DNA of 64,000 nt from Dipteris shenzhenensis (GCA_047967505.1 CM106540.1), one strand, 5' to 3'. Shown: positions 45,180-56,016, counted from the first letter of the stretch. The notes: a model not told the origin generated them from the sequence alone. Numbers and translations: made by a program.

Positions 45180-47236
45180 GCAACAACCATGGATTTAGAG
45201 AAACGAGGATGAAATCCAAGGCTTGGGATTATGTTACAATGTTAACTAGTAAAAGGTGGAAATGTAACATTTGCCATGAAGAGTACACAGGGTCTACCAC
45301 ACGAATGTAAAGGAATTTCCTACGTGATCCTCAAAAGCAAATTGGAAAATGCAAGGGCCTAGAGTCGAGATAATTATAGCCATTCTACTGGAGATGTAAC
45401 TAGAAGCTAGAAAGTCAAGTGGATATATATAGAACGTCAACAACCCCAACCCAAATTTGCTAATATAATCACACCTCAGAGATCCCAAAATGTGGAGTTT
45501 GCAATTGTGGATTCTTTGCAAAATGTGTCACCTCGTAATAGAGGTGTAGGTTTGATGACACAAACAACAAGTTGCTTCATGGTGTATGTGGAAACTAGAC
45601 AATGCAACAATGTGTCTTGTCCACAATCATGTGCACAAGTACACCAAAGATCATTGGAAGCCTCTTTAAAATAGCAACATATAGAGAAATCATAGCAAGA
45701 TGTCTTTGAGGCTATATGTCATAGTGGGTATCCTCTAAACATGGTGCAAGACTTGCATTGGAAAAGAGCCATGGTGTTTGTAACAAGGGCAGGTTTAGTT
45801 TTGCAATGCCAAGTTAGCATGCCATCTACAACAACTAGGATGCATATTATGAGAAGATGAAAGAGGAGATGCAACAAGTTGGATATGATGGTATTTAGAG
45901 AACATGTTGTACGATTGTCAATGATGGGTGGAAAATCATTGCAAAAAGTCCTTTGATCGATATCATGGTTGTAATGTTTAGGGTGAGTCTTTTTGCCAGT
46001 CCTTTGACACAAGTGGTCATGACAAGACAGGTGAATACATTGCTGAATAGCTAGACAATGCAATTGTGGATGTGGGGCCCTTTATTGTTGTTCAAATAAT
46101 CACTAATAATGCAAAGAACTATCAAAAAGTTGGGAAAATTATAAATAAAAAATATCCAACTATTTGGGCATTGCTATTCTCTTTCCATTGTCTTGATCTT
46201 GTACTTGAATATTGATGCAAATCACCAGAGCTGCCATGATTCAAAGAAGTTATGGATTGGGGTTGCAAAGTAGTGTTGTACTTTGTCAACCAGGAAAGAT
46301 TATTGGTCATATTTAGAGGCTACCGACCTGTATAGAATCCACATGAGTTTTTTATGCTTGGAGAAACATGCTTTGGAACTAACTATATAGTGTTGGAGAA
46401 TTTGCTCAAGCTATAAGGGGTTGTAACCAAGACATTGTATAGTGTAGAAGTAAAACTAGTGGATAGTTGAGTCAACTTCACAAAATGCTCATACTAATTT
46501 CAATGAAATGAAGGTGCTCTATAACATCCCCATATTTTCAAAGAAATTAGAGAATGTGGTGGATGCAATGAGACCCATGTGGTTTGCCATCAAAAGGCTA
46601 GACGTGAAAGGGTCAACCTTGGGTAGTGCCTATATGGCTTGGTGGACTACTGAGTGGGATTCGTTGAAGGCGAATGCAAGCACTAGCTACATTGTTGCTC
46701 ATCACGCTCAATGCCACATAAGAGCTTTCAGAAGTGATGGGATCATGCTCATAACACTCAACTATGCTAGCCATATTTAAGATCCAACATGGTGGGAATA
46801 TTTCCTTGAAACTATTGTGTAACTCTAGCATGACCTCTTGGTGTGATTCTTTGAAGATAATGTTGAATATGCTAATATTGTTAGAAAATTTTCCACATTT
46901 TTAAATAGGGAGGGGTTATTTGCATATCCAAGAATAAAAGAGCTAGTGAAAGAGATGATTGCATAGAGATGGTGGGAAGAGTGTGGGTCATCAACACCTC
47001 ATTTGCAAACCTTGGCCATGAAATTCCTATCACGACCTCTTAGAAATTCCTCCAGTGAACGAAATTGGAGTAATTACAAGTTCGCACATTCTGTCAAAAA
47101 ATGCTTGAAGATGGATAGAGCAGAGAAATTGGTGTATGTGTATGCAAACAGTAGAGTTTTGGAAGATGTCAAGGGAAAGAGTAATGATGGAGATATGGCA
47201 AAGTGGGTATGTTGCGATCTCTTGGGTCCCTTGTAA
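45180..47236 (+). pseudogene. hAT transposase pseudogene (BED finger, DUF659, dimerisation domain)
   Basis: The domains are in order on the plus strand. A BED-type finger RWKCNICHEEYTGSTTRM lies at about 45,250-45,310. DUF659 follows at about 45,960-46,250 (SGHDKTGEYIAE, IITNNAKNYQKVGKIINKKY, FHCLDLVLE). A middle region sits at 46508-46780 (MRPMWFAIKRLDVKGSTLGS, MAWWTTEWDSLKANAS). The hAT C-terminal dimerisation domain is at 47003-47236 (LAMKFLSRPLRNSSSERNWS, RAEKLVYVYANSRVL). Many stops and frame changes interrupt it. Such proteins cut and paste DNA elements with 8-bp target duplications; no terminal repeats were found. Confidence 0.88.
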
Positions 47237-47460
47237 GCTAACACAAGTTCTGGTGACACCCAGGATGAGCTACCATGTGATGTGTGATGTTATCATACTT
47301 TGAATAATATTCAAATTTCTATTAGATATCAATGCTCCACTCTCGTGTAACTACGCGGGAACCAGCTAACTCTACTTGTAAGCCCCCCATATGAGGAGAA
47401 GGCATTTGAGTAGCTCGGTTATCTGGTAGGTCCTGGTTTGGACACCAGATGGGGGCCATG

Positions 47461-48053
47461 TGTGGCCTGATGGCTGGATGGCTTCAGATAGAGTTGGCAC
47501 ACTGCCAACTAGGCTACATGCAAGTGTGGGAAGGCATCCCTTGATTGACTACACTGAGGGTAGATGGAACATTTCCCAGGGCAGCCCACTCTCGGGTTGC
47601 GGGGCTCGTTTGGAGCCTCAGATGTGATCCCGGATGGCTCTGGGCCGAACGACGACCATAGGTCAGTTGCTCTATTTTGCACATCGGTTCTATCGTATGG
47701 TCGGTGGCCTATTTGAGGACCGACCCCCAGTCAATCGTTTTGGGTAGACTGGGTCGGCCACCCAATTGAGCATAGCTGACTATGATTGGTGGCTATATGA
47801 GAGCAAGCTCGTGAAGCCCATTTCATCAGTGGCTATAGCAATCGTGATTCCTTAGCATTCAACCTCCGTCTTCTACTATTTCCAGCATGCCATCGAAGCT
47901 TCTTTCATAGGAGTGCATGGTTGGGAGGCAGCGCCATCTATTATATCAGTTCTACAGTAATCAAAATTTTGATTCTCCATACTATCTTGTTTTCTCTTTT
48001 GCATACGAGATCTTGTTATCTATTGAGCATAGACGTTGTATTATTTTCTTACA
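47461..48053 (+). repeat. 5' LTR of copia E
   Basis: Starts TGTGGCC (TG at 47459 or 47461) and ends CTTACA, directly before a perfect copia primer site. The end is certain; the start is an estimate from the TG dinucleotide. No matching 3' LTR is in the window. Confidence 0.75.
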
Positions 48054-48066
48054 TGGTATCAGAGCC
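48054..48066 (+). promoter_or_regulatory. Copia E primer binding site
   Basis: TGGTATCAGAGCC follows the LTR end without a gap and is complementary to the initiator-Met tRNA. Confidence 0.93.
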
Positions 48067-48123
48067 TGGACTCTAGCAAGAAAATTTGGTAGTGTGTTTT
48101 TGTTTGCGAGCAGATTGTGAGAG

Positions 48124-48425
48124 ATGGCCCAGCCCACAAGACTGCGAATTCCACCATTCAAAAAAAGCAAAAAGTTGGACGGCTCTAACTATCCACTCTG
48201 GAAGTTCAAGATGAAGACCATCCTAAGCGCATACGAGCTTTGAGACACTGCTACTGGGGTGGACGTGAGGTCGGTTGTGAGACCAGATCTAGCCAATGCA
48301 GGACAACAGATAGTACCAATTGCAGATGAGATTCTCACGTGGACAAGAAGAAATGCAGATGCGTTGTGTTCTATTGTCTGCAGTGTTAGTGATTCCGTCA
48401 TGAACACCTATTTCATTAATTTTGG
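48124..48425 (+). pseudogene. Copia E gag N-terminal fragment
   Basis: An ATG at 48124, 58 bp after the primer site, begins MAQPTRLRIPPFKKSKKLDG and SNYPLWKFKMKTILSAYEL, then a stop (TGA), then DVRSVVRPDLANAGQQIVPI and NADALCSIVCSVSDSVMN. SNYPLWKFKM is the typical copia gag entry motif. Homology ends near 48,425, where short AT-rich tandem repeats replace the element. Confidence 0.85.
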
Positions 48426-48465
48426 ACTTTTTCTATTGTTTTTGGATGAAGCCCAAAAATCCTTT

Positions 48466-48558
48466 CCAAATGAAAAGTTTACTTTGTGAAAATATCCTTC
48501 CCAAATCAAAATTTTACTTTCTGAAAATATTCTTCTCAAATCAAAAGTTCACTTTGTG
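48466..48558. repeat. 35-bp tandem repeat, about 2.7 units
   Basis: Units start at 48466, 48501 and 48536 (CCAAATGAAAAGTTTACTTT and variants). They lie just past the break in copia E gag. Confidence 0.9.
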
Positions 48559-48947
48559 GCACTATCATGTTCACATAAAAATCTGGTTTTTTCAATCTAT
48601 ACTTTTGCACCAACATGCAAGAATTTGAAATAATCCTATTTTAGAAATTCTAGCTATACCTAAGTTATTTGTTAATTTAATTATTTTCAATATTTTTCCT
48701 TGACGTGATAAATTTATACATCCATGAAAGGAGACTTAAATTGAACCAAAGAATTATAATAGCAATGATAGCTATCATTATATGTTTACATTGAGAGACA
48801 TTGCTCTCAGCTAGAGTCCTTGTATAAAATGATATAGATTGAACATATGTTTATAATTTAAATTGTTGCCCTTAAAGAGCCTCAATTCGTGCCATCTACA
48901 TAATTTGACTCCCCATTGTCTTATTGCTCAATGTCACGACAATCCCT

Positions 48948-49302
48948 TGTTGAGATATCGAGCTCCACTCGTGATATGCCAAGGTGACCGTTGTGCATTT
49001 ATGTCATCGACTTCTTGTTAGCTGCAAATGCGGTTGGTACACCGCCCATGACTAATAGCTGGATGACATCTATCCTTATGTACTCTAGTTTGTGGCTCAA
49101 TTAGTATGCCACCTTAGTTAGCTGAGTTTGGTTTGAGACCCACATATAGGATTCTTCTATTTCTTTGTACTAGAGTTCTTTTGGCTTTCACAACTAAGAA
49201 GAGGAAAACCGTTTTCATTCTCCACCTTTGTGTGTATTCCCCCATTGTGTATGTGAGAAAGCCGCAAGTGAGACTCCTTCCTTCTCTCCCACTATCTTCA
49301 CA
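48948..49302 (+). repeat. 5' LTR of copia B
   Basis: 355 bp from TGTTGAGATATCG to TCTTCACA, immediately before a perfect primer site. The 3' partner is absent because the element is truncated at 52.6 kb. Confidence 0.8.
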
Positions 49303-49316
49303 TGGTATCAGAGCCT
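49303..49316 (+). promoter_or_regulatory. Copia B primer binding site
   Basis: TGGTATCAGAGCCT follows the LTR directly; initiator-Met tRNA type. Confidence 0.93.
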
Positions 49317-49846
49317 GGTTCGTGGTAAGGAGTGCAAGAAAACAAACCAAGTTAATGTTGTCATGGTAAGAGGACTAGCGTTGCTTTCCTTTTTCAAGTT
49401 TGGGAGCAAATCTCTGTAGGTAGTGCAGCCGGAAAGTGCAAGAGTGCATTGTCTCAGATTGAGACACCCTTCGCGGTGTGACGAGAGGGCAATATATGCT
49501 ACGGGAGAGGGCGAAGCCTAGTGTGACTTTATTTTTCTGATTTGAGGCCATTTCGGAGCCCATTTTGGAGGCAGAAGTTCTCCGCAAGCACTGAGAAAAA
49601 GGCACTATTTTTGCTGTGTGACCATTGTTCTGCAGGTCGGTGAAAAGTTACCATAGAAATTGCATCGTATGCCTATGTGTAGAGATATTGGGAGTTACAG
49701 AATCATCCTTATTGCCTGTTCATGCAAAATCATCACTAGGAAGTGATTGTGTGGTCAAATACCACTTTCATCAGTTTTGCATATTTGCCCTTGTGAGGTA
49801 GAAGCTATGTTTTTTGTAGTGACAAAATATTTTGTAGTGTTCTATA

Positions 49847-50800
49847 ATGGCGTCTGATTCTCTTTCACAGATTGTCACTGAAAAGCTTGACAAGAACAAC
49901 TTCCAAGCATGGAAGTTTAGAATGACAAATTTCCTTATGGGAAAAGGCTATTAGGAGTTCATTACAGGAAATGAAGAAGAACCAATTCTTCCTAATATTC
50001 CCAATCAACAGGAAATGTAAGCATTAAAGGATGGCATGAGAGAGCCAGAAAAGTTATGTACTGGCTGTCTATCAGTATTTCAAAATCTATGATTGTGCAT
50101 ATTCAGGATGCAAGTACGCTAAAGGAGGCATGGGATACTTTGGCAAAAATGTACAGCACAAATATGCAAGCAAGGAAAATGCAGCTCAAGTAGGAGTTGC
50201 ACAATGTACAGAGAGAAAATATGAGCATCAATGACTACCACATGAAGGTCAAGAAAATTGGAGATGCACTTGCTTCCATTGGGTCGCCAGTTGAAGATGA
50301 TGATTTAGTTTCTGTGACCTTGAATGGTCTAGGAAAGGATTATGCATAGTTCCGGACATCCATTGCCGTCCATGAAAAAATTCTTGATTTTGAGGAGTTG
50401 TTTGCTCTTCTAATTTCTGAAGAGCAGAGAAATGGTGGTGCATCTTCTTTAGGAGGAACTTCAAAAGAAACTATCTTCTACTCAAATGCTAGAAGAGGTA
50501 GAGGCAGAGGTAGAGGAGGCCAATCTGGAGGCCATGGTAGAAATAAAAATATGCAGCAAACTCAAGAAAACCACTCCTATGGAGGAGGATGTGGTAACTC
50601 TAGAGGCAAGGGGAGCCAAAGAGGTCGTGGTGGATGGCAGAGAGGCCCAAATGCAAACAGCAATGTTGAATACTACTACTGTGGTAAAATGGGTCATATG
50701 GCTAAACACAACTACAAAAAGCAAAATTACACTATGAATGGAAAATTGCAGCAAGGCAATTATGCATCCTCTAGTAGACAGGGTGATGACAGAAATGAGC
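49847..50800 (+). pseudogene. Copia B gag, broken
   Basis: Begins MASDSLSQIVTEKLDKNNFQ and AWKFRMTNFLMGKGY then TAG (a Trp or Gln site). The core later reads MSINDYHMKVKKIGDALASI then LNGLGKDYA-stop-FRTS (TAG 50347). From 50398 an open frame runs through an RGRGRGG-rich RNA-binding linker to YYCGKMGHMAKHNYKK. In that zinc knuckle only the second Cys and the His remain; the first and last Cys are Tyr and Asn. Gag would package element RNA. It is non-functional. Confidence 0.88.
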
Positions 50801-51270
50801 ATTTGTTTATGGTGCAGCACATGATCAATTCTGTGACAAGTGCAAAAGAAAGCAATGATGTGTGGTATGTTGACTCAGGTGCATCAAACCACATGACAGG
50901 TCATGCAGAATGGATGCAGGATGCAAGGAAAATGGAAAGACCAGGATTTCTGGAGACTGGTGATGATACTACACATCCTATTGTGCGAATAGGTGAAATT
51001 CCTTTGTCTATGTACAATGGGAAAAGGAAATACCTGTCTGATGTATTTCATGTCTTGAATATCACCAAGAACCTAGTTTCTATTGGCTAAATGGTTGAGC
51101 AGGGCTTGCAAGTCAGATTTAATTCTCATGGATGCTTTGTTGAGGATATGAAAAATAACGGTCGCTTGATAGCAAAAGGAAAGAAGAAGGGCAGGATGTT
51201 TACGTTGGATGTGGACATGCCTGAATTGAGTGTAGCAATGTTTGCACATGGGACGGTGTAGTTGTAGATA
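50801..51270 (+). pseudogene. Copia B protease region
   Basis: DVWYVDSGASNHMTGH at about 50,860-50,905 keeps the catalytic Asp of the copia DSGAS motif. FHVLNITKNLVSIG follows, then a TAA (51088) where Gln is expected (IGQMVEQG), so Gag-Pol cannot be read through. The sequence continues in frame to about 51,230. Confidence 0.87.
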
Positions 51271-52160
51271 TTGATATCTGGCATAAACGCATTGGTCATG
51301 TTAATGTACAGCGACTTAAATCAATGCAGGCCCAAAATATTGTTGCAGGATTGCCTAAATTCAAGGTTGCATAAATGCATAAGGTATGTGAAGCCTGTCA
51401 ATTTGGAAAATAGGCAAGGAAACCATTTCCTAGACATGTTCAAGAGAGTAAGAAGCCATTGGAATTAATCCACTCTGATGTGTGGACTACTAAAGCTGCA
51501 TCTATTGGAGGCTGTCATTATTTTGTCACTTTTATTGATGACTATAGCAGAAAATTTTGGGTGTATTTTATGAAAAAGAAAAGTGAAGTGTTTGGGCGTT
51601 TCAAAGCTTTTAAAGCTATGGTTGAAAATGAAATAGGCCTGCAAATAAAATGCCTAAGGTCAGATGGAGGGGGAGAGTACCTCTCAAATTAGTTTGCAAG
51701 GTTCCTACAGGAGCATGGCATAAAGCAACAATATTCATGCAGTCATACCCCACAACAAAATGGACTTGCAAAAAGGAAAAACAGGCATATTGGAGAGGTA
51801 TCTCGGGCCATGCTAAATGAAAAAGACATACCAGATTATTATTGGGCTGAAGCAGTTGCTACAGTAGTTTACATAATGAATAGGACTCCCACTGCAGCAA
51901 TACATGGCATGACGCCGGAGGAGATGTATACTGGTGGGAAACCACATATTTCTCATTTGAAAATTTTTGGTTGCACTGCCTATGTTCATGTGCCAGATGA
52001 GTTGAGGTCCAAGTTGGATCCAAAAGCTGAGAAGTGCATCCTTATTGGTTATTCTCTGCAGCAGAAAGGGTATAGATGCTATAACCCTTTTACTCGTAAG
52101 TTTACAGTGAGCAGAGATGTTTTTTATGAGATAAGCAGCTGGTATAAATGAGTAAATGTG
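51271..52160 (+). pseudogene. Copia B integrase, broken, catalytic Glu replaced by Lys
   Basis: The HHCC domain starts DIWHKRIGHVNVQRLKSMQA, with EACQFGK then TAG (51411). The core has LIHSDVWTTKAASIGGCHYF (first Asp), CLRSDGGGEYLSN then TAG (51690; second Asp kept), and QQNGLAKRKNRHIGE with Lys at codon 51771-51773 in place of the catalytic Glu. 51810-52151 is the C-terminal part (YYWAEAVATVVYIMNRTP, KIFGCTAYVHVPDELRSK). Three stops and the Lys change exclude activity. Confidence 0.9.
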
Positions 52161-52620
52161 ATTGATGATGCAGATGCACAAAATGGTAATACTACACAGA
52201 ATTCATAGTAGAAATCACAAAATATTAGTGGACCTGCAGTGTCCTCTAGTAGTGGTTCACATACTTCACCATGGACAGGTAGACTGAGATCAGGAGAATC
52301 TCCTCAAAGCAACGCAGATAGTGGTATGCAGGTATCACAAAAAGGAAAAGAGAAGGTAGATCAGCCCATGTTTGATGTGAATGCAGGTCACTCTTATGTG
52401 GATGGTGAATCCAGTGGCTCAGAACAGAGCATTGATGATGAGTTGGGTATTCCTTCTATTGTTACACCTGGAGTAAGGAAGACCAGGGATGTTTTGAGAG
52501 CACCTGGAAGTGAGCCTATTTTGCACAGGTCTACCAAAGCTAGGTATCTTGTGGATAGGCTAAAATATGATGGATTTACAGCCATTCACTATGCCTATAT
52601 GGTCAAAGTGATATAGGAAC
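52161..52620 (+). pseudogene. Copia B integrase-RT linker; element ends here
   Basis: Linker with two consecutive TAG codons at Gln-like sites (52206-52211), then DDELGIPSIVTPGVRKTRDV and a last recognisable FTAIHYAYMVKVI before a TAG. At about 52,630 satellite DNA begins, so RT, RNase H and the 3' LTR are absent from the window. Confidence 0.8.
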
Positions 52621-52630
52621 TAGAACCAAA

Positions 52631-53246
52631 AAACACGCTGCTAGGTATGTATTCGATCAAGTACTTATGGGATGGGCGCTCCACTTTGCACACAAGTTTG
52701 TTTCAACTAGGTTGAGGTGCATGCAAAGTATTGTGACCTTGGATATGCTTTGCATGGTTGATCATGCATTATCCACCATTTTTCCCATAGTGATATGCAC
52801 ATCCGTAAAAAAGCACGCCCTTAGGTATGTTATCTGACCAATACTTATCGTATGGGTGTGCCTCTTTGAGAACATTTCAATACCGCCTAGGTTGAGGTGT
52901 AGGAAAATTATTGTGCCCATTGGATATCCTTTGCATAGTCGATCGAGCATTAAATACTATTTTTGCTCTAGTGTCATGCACATCCGTAAAAAAAACACGT
53001 TGTTAGGTATGTTATCCTAGTGTCATGCATATCCGTAAAAAAACACGTTACTAGGTATGTTATCCGATCAAGTAATTATGGGATGGGCACGCCACTCTAC
53101 ATGTAAGTCAATTCCACCTAGTTGAAAATGTGTGCAAAGTATTGTGCCCATCGGATATGCTTTGCATTGTCAATCAAGCATAAAACGCCTTTTTTGCCTT
53201 AGTGTCATGCACAACCATAAAAAAACACATCCTAGGTGTGTTATTC
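52631..53246. repeat. Tandem satellite with ~181-bp monomers
   Basis: Units start at 52631, 52811, 52993, 53041 and 53223, each opening AAACACG..(N)TAGGTATGTTAT and closing CATCCGTAAAA. Lengths are 180, 182, 48 (internally deleted), 182 and a 24-bp stub. The full units differ at many sites, so this is an old array. It separates copia B from the gypsy 5' end. Confidence 0.92.
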
Positions 53247-53252
53247 AAACAA

Positions 53253-53780
53253 CCTGGCCGAGATGTTTTAATGTTTCCCAAGAGATGAGGTTGTTTAGTA
53301 CTCAACCATCTGCCAAGGCCTGTATTCGTCATGTTGCACTTGCCGATGATAGCTTCACCCAAAGTTGAGATGGAGTAATATCTATCTCCTTAGTATCCAT
53401 GGAATTATAGATTGCAAGATCAACTTGATTAGGTAGTACTGCTCTTATGGTGTAAAAAGGTGTAATGGCAGAAGGTTTATCATTGTCAAGGTGCATAAAT
53501 TGAGTTCCTTTTGTACTTGGTGGATCTATTGCAGCCAATGTATGTATTCAATTTGTTGAGTCTTCTAACTCTAAGAGTCTTCAAGATCCTTTCCATTGTC
53601 CTCTTCCTTATTGAATAAATTTACCAATGTTGACCTATTGGTGGTGTCAATTTGGTTGCAAATAGATTCCCTAACATAGGGTGAGCCTTTCAAGTTTGAA
53701 GATCCACCCTCATGACTTGCACTCAAAAATTCAAAGAAACAAGCCCACCATGTCCCTACAACTCCAAAATTGGCCACCTT
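53253..53780 (-). pseudogene. Coding-like block (DITP block), copy at gypsy 5' end
   Basis: The minus strand first gives 53571-53777 (GTWWACFFEFLSASHEGGSS, then FNKEEDNGKDLED), then 53329-53538 with QFMHLDNDK, FYTIRAVLPN, LAIYNSMDTKEIDITPSQLW. The second part is homologous to 17485-17792. It lies 75-600 bp downstream of a tRNA-Asp-type primer site, the usual place of gag. I do not recognise a gag core, so the product stays unassigned. Satellite DNA cuts it off at 53,250. Confidence 0.55.
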
Positions 53781-53852
53781 TCATATTCTACTTGGTTGTG
53801 GGCAATGGGTAGATTATGAGAGAAGCAATGTGAGTGTAAATCATTCCTCTTC

Positions 53853-53870
53853 TCCCCGACAATGGCACGA
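53853..53870 (-). promoter_or_regulatory. Gypsy-type primer binding site (tRNA-Asp class)
   Basis: The minus strand reads TCGTGCCATTGTCGGGGA, 14 of 18 matches to the tRNA-Asp complement as I recall it (TGGCGCCGTTGCCGGGGA). It is preceded by LTR-like DNA and followed by a coding-like block. Confidence 0.65.
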
Positions 53871-54540
53871 AAAATATTAATGGGATAACCACCAAGCTCT
53901 CAGTGTGTCATGGGGACTTTGAGGCATCGCTGAACAAGAGCTCACCTCCTAACCCTCATTTGAGGGCTTACACTTCACAATGCCATCCAGGAATGCCACT
54001 TCCATAGCTCTTGGATTGCATCTCATGAGTTGCTCCACAAGAAAAGAACACAAGGAAGAGAGAGAGAAGAGAGGGGAGAGAATGAGCATGGTGAATGGGG
54101 AAGGGAATGTAAGCATGGAATCAACAAGGAGGGTGTAGATACAAGACACCAAAGCTTGGAGGAAAGACAACTTGTATTCTCCACAATGCATAATGAACCC
54201 CAAAGCCAAAAAGTTGGCTTTTATACATGACCCTTGTCCAAATCCTAATGCTGACTTGATTTTTCACTAGCCTGTATCCTCTCTTTTAGGCCAATGTGAC
54301 CCAATGGCCCTATTCTTTGCTAGTCCTAGTGGAGGGGACAAGCCATATGGCTCATCTAATCAGTGATATTACATGTTTTTTCTTGCAAATCATGAGATAT
54401 TACAAGTATTTCCGCACATATTTGCCAAAGGACATACTGTTAACCATATCGGTTAACACCTTAGGTCTTAAGGCTCAACTGTAACCATACAAACCTAAGT
54501 TTTATTTTGGTTCCACATAGTAATATCCCTATTTTTAAAA
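53871..54540 (-). repeat. LTR-like DNA upstream of the gypsy-type primer site
   Basis: It shares landmarks with the dispersed repeat at 21.4 and 36.2 kb: TGTCATGGGGA, a purine-rich GAAGAGAGAGAGAAG tract, CTTGTATTC, then TTTATACATG. The far end is not defined. It probably belongs to the same or a sister family. Confidence 0.55.
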
Positions 54541-55310
54541 GGTCTAAGGCTATTAGATATCCTTTATCAATAAGCATAGTAATTCTTTCCTTTATGATAA
54601 CTAACTTGTTATCTTTAAGAATGATCTATGGACTTAATATATGGTGATAATTTCTACCTATTAAGGCACAGCATTAAATTCCCCTTCTTTGAATAAAACA
54701 ATTCTAATGGTATGCCTTCATAGGAAGAAATTATTGCCAATTTTTACTAGAAGAAGATTATGATCTCTTGTGATTTTGGTCATATATTAACACCATTTAT
54801 CGTTGTTAAAGATAACTGGTTAGTTGTTATGAAGGTAAAAATTAATATGCTTCTTGTTAAACCAATGGCCCTAGATATTTTGGAGGTAGATATTGTTGAG
54901 TATCTAGGACCTAAAGAGGAGTATATGCTATATGATTATACTTCATGACCATAAAGGCCTAGGGAGAAAGCTTTAGTCTACATACTTTAGTCACTATGAG
55001 CTACACACTTTGCCTATGTTTGGGATTGGAGCTTCATTCAAACTATTTTAAATCATAATCATAGCACTAGGGTGATGTACCAATTGAGTGCACCATCATT
55101 GAGAGCAATAATTCATGCGGACGAGCAACAAGCTATGACAGTTGCTTGGTGTGGCATATTACAACAAAATATATATTTTAGTGTTTGAAGACAATTTTAA
55201 TTATTTGAAGGCTTGCTTGATGACTAGTATCTAGATAGAGGATTGTGCCCAGGAAGACCAAAGTGTACAAACTTTGACCAATGTCTGACACATGCTTTAA
55301 AAGGGAAGAA
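54541..55310. other. Unassigned AT-rich DNA
   Basis: Nothing recognisable. An open frame at 54760-54948 has no family resemblance. Confidence 0.5.
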
Positions 55311-55314
55311 CAAA

Positions 55315-55830
55315 AATGGAAGGGGGAGGGGATGGAAAAGGAATTAGGGGAATGAAAAATGGGGGAAGGTTGGGAGGGGAGAAAAGGGAGTACAAGGAGA
55401 GAAACTTAAGAGAGAGGAGTAAAAAGGGGATGGAATGAAAATAAAAAGTCGAGGGTTGGAAATGGAAAATGGGTGACTAAAAGAAAGGCAAAAAGGAGGA
55501 GAGGATGGATGGAAAAGTGGAGGTGTAAATGAAGAAGAGGTAGATGGATATGCAAAATGGCAAAAAGAAGTGGAGGTGGAGGTGGAAGAATTGGAGGTGG
55601 AGGTGAAGAAGAGATAGATGGATATGCAGATGGTGGTGGAGAAGATTAATAGAAATGTAGAGGTGGTGGTGGAGAAGATTGACAAAAATGTGGAGGTGGA
55701 GATAGAGGAGGTGAAGAAGATTGACAAAAATGTGGTGGTGGAGGTGGAGACATAGGAGGTGAAGAACAGGTGGACATAAAAATGAAGGTGGAGGTGGAGA
55801 AGTGATGAAGGAAAAGTGAAGGTGGAGATT
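55315..55830. repeat. GA-rich minisatellite (GGTGGAGGTGGAG type)
   Basis: Purine-rich DNA that, from about 55,540, becomes an irregular repeat of GTGGAGGTGGAG and GAAGATTGACAAAAATGTGG words with units of roughly 40 bp. The 127-codon minus-strand frame over it is a Ser/Thr/Phe composition artefact. Confidence 0.85.
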
Positions 55831-56016
55831 GTTTTCTAGGGTGAGAGTGGTTAGAGGTTAATTTGCTCTTTGGAAGACACCATTTTGGAGCATGTAACTA
55901 AGGTAAAAATTTGTGTACTTCAGTCGTAATTGGAAGCATTTTCTCACTCCTTTGCCTTGAGAGATGTATCTTTGATGGTTTCAAAGGGCATTCTTTCTCA
56001 CATGAGCAAGTGCTGA

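Noticed and set aside
52631-53246. CRISPR-like direct repeats
   Set aside because: Repeats are contiguous 181-bp monomers without unique spacers, in plant DNA.
55344-55727. 127-codon minus-strand open frame
   Set aside because: Low-complexity complement of the GA-rich minisatellite.
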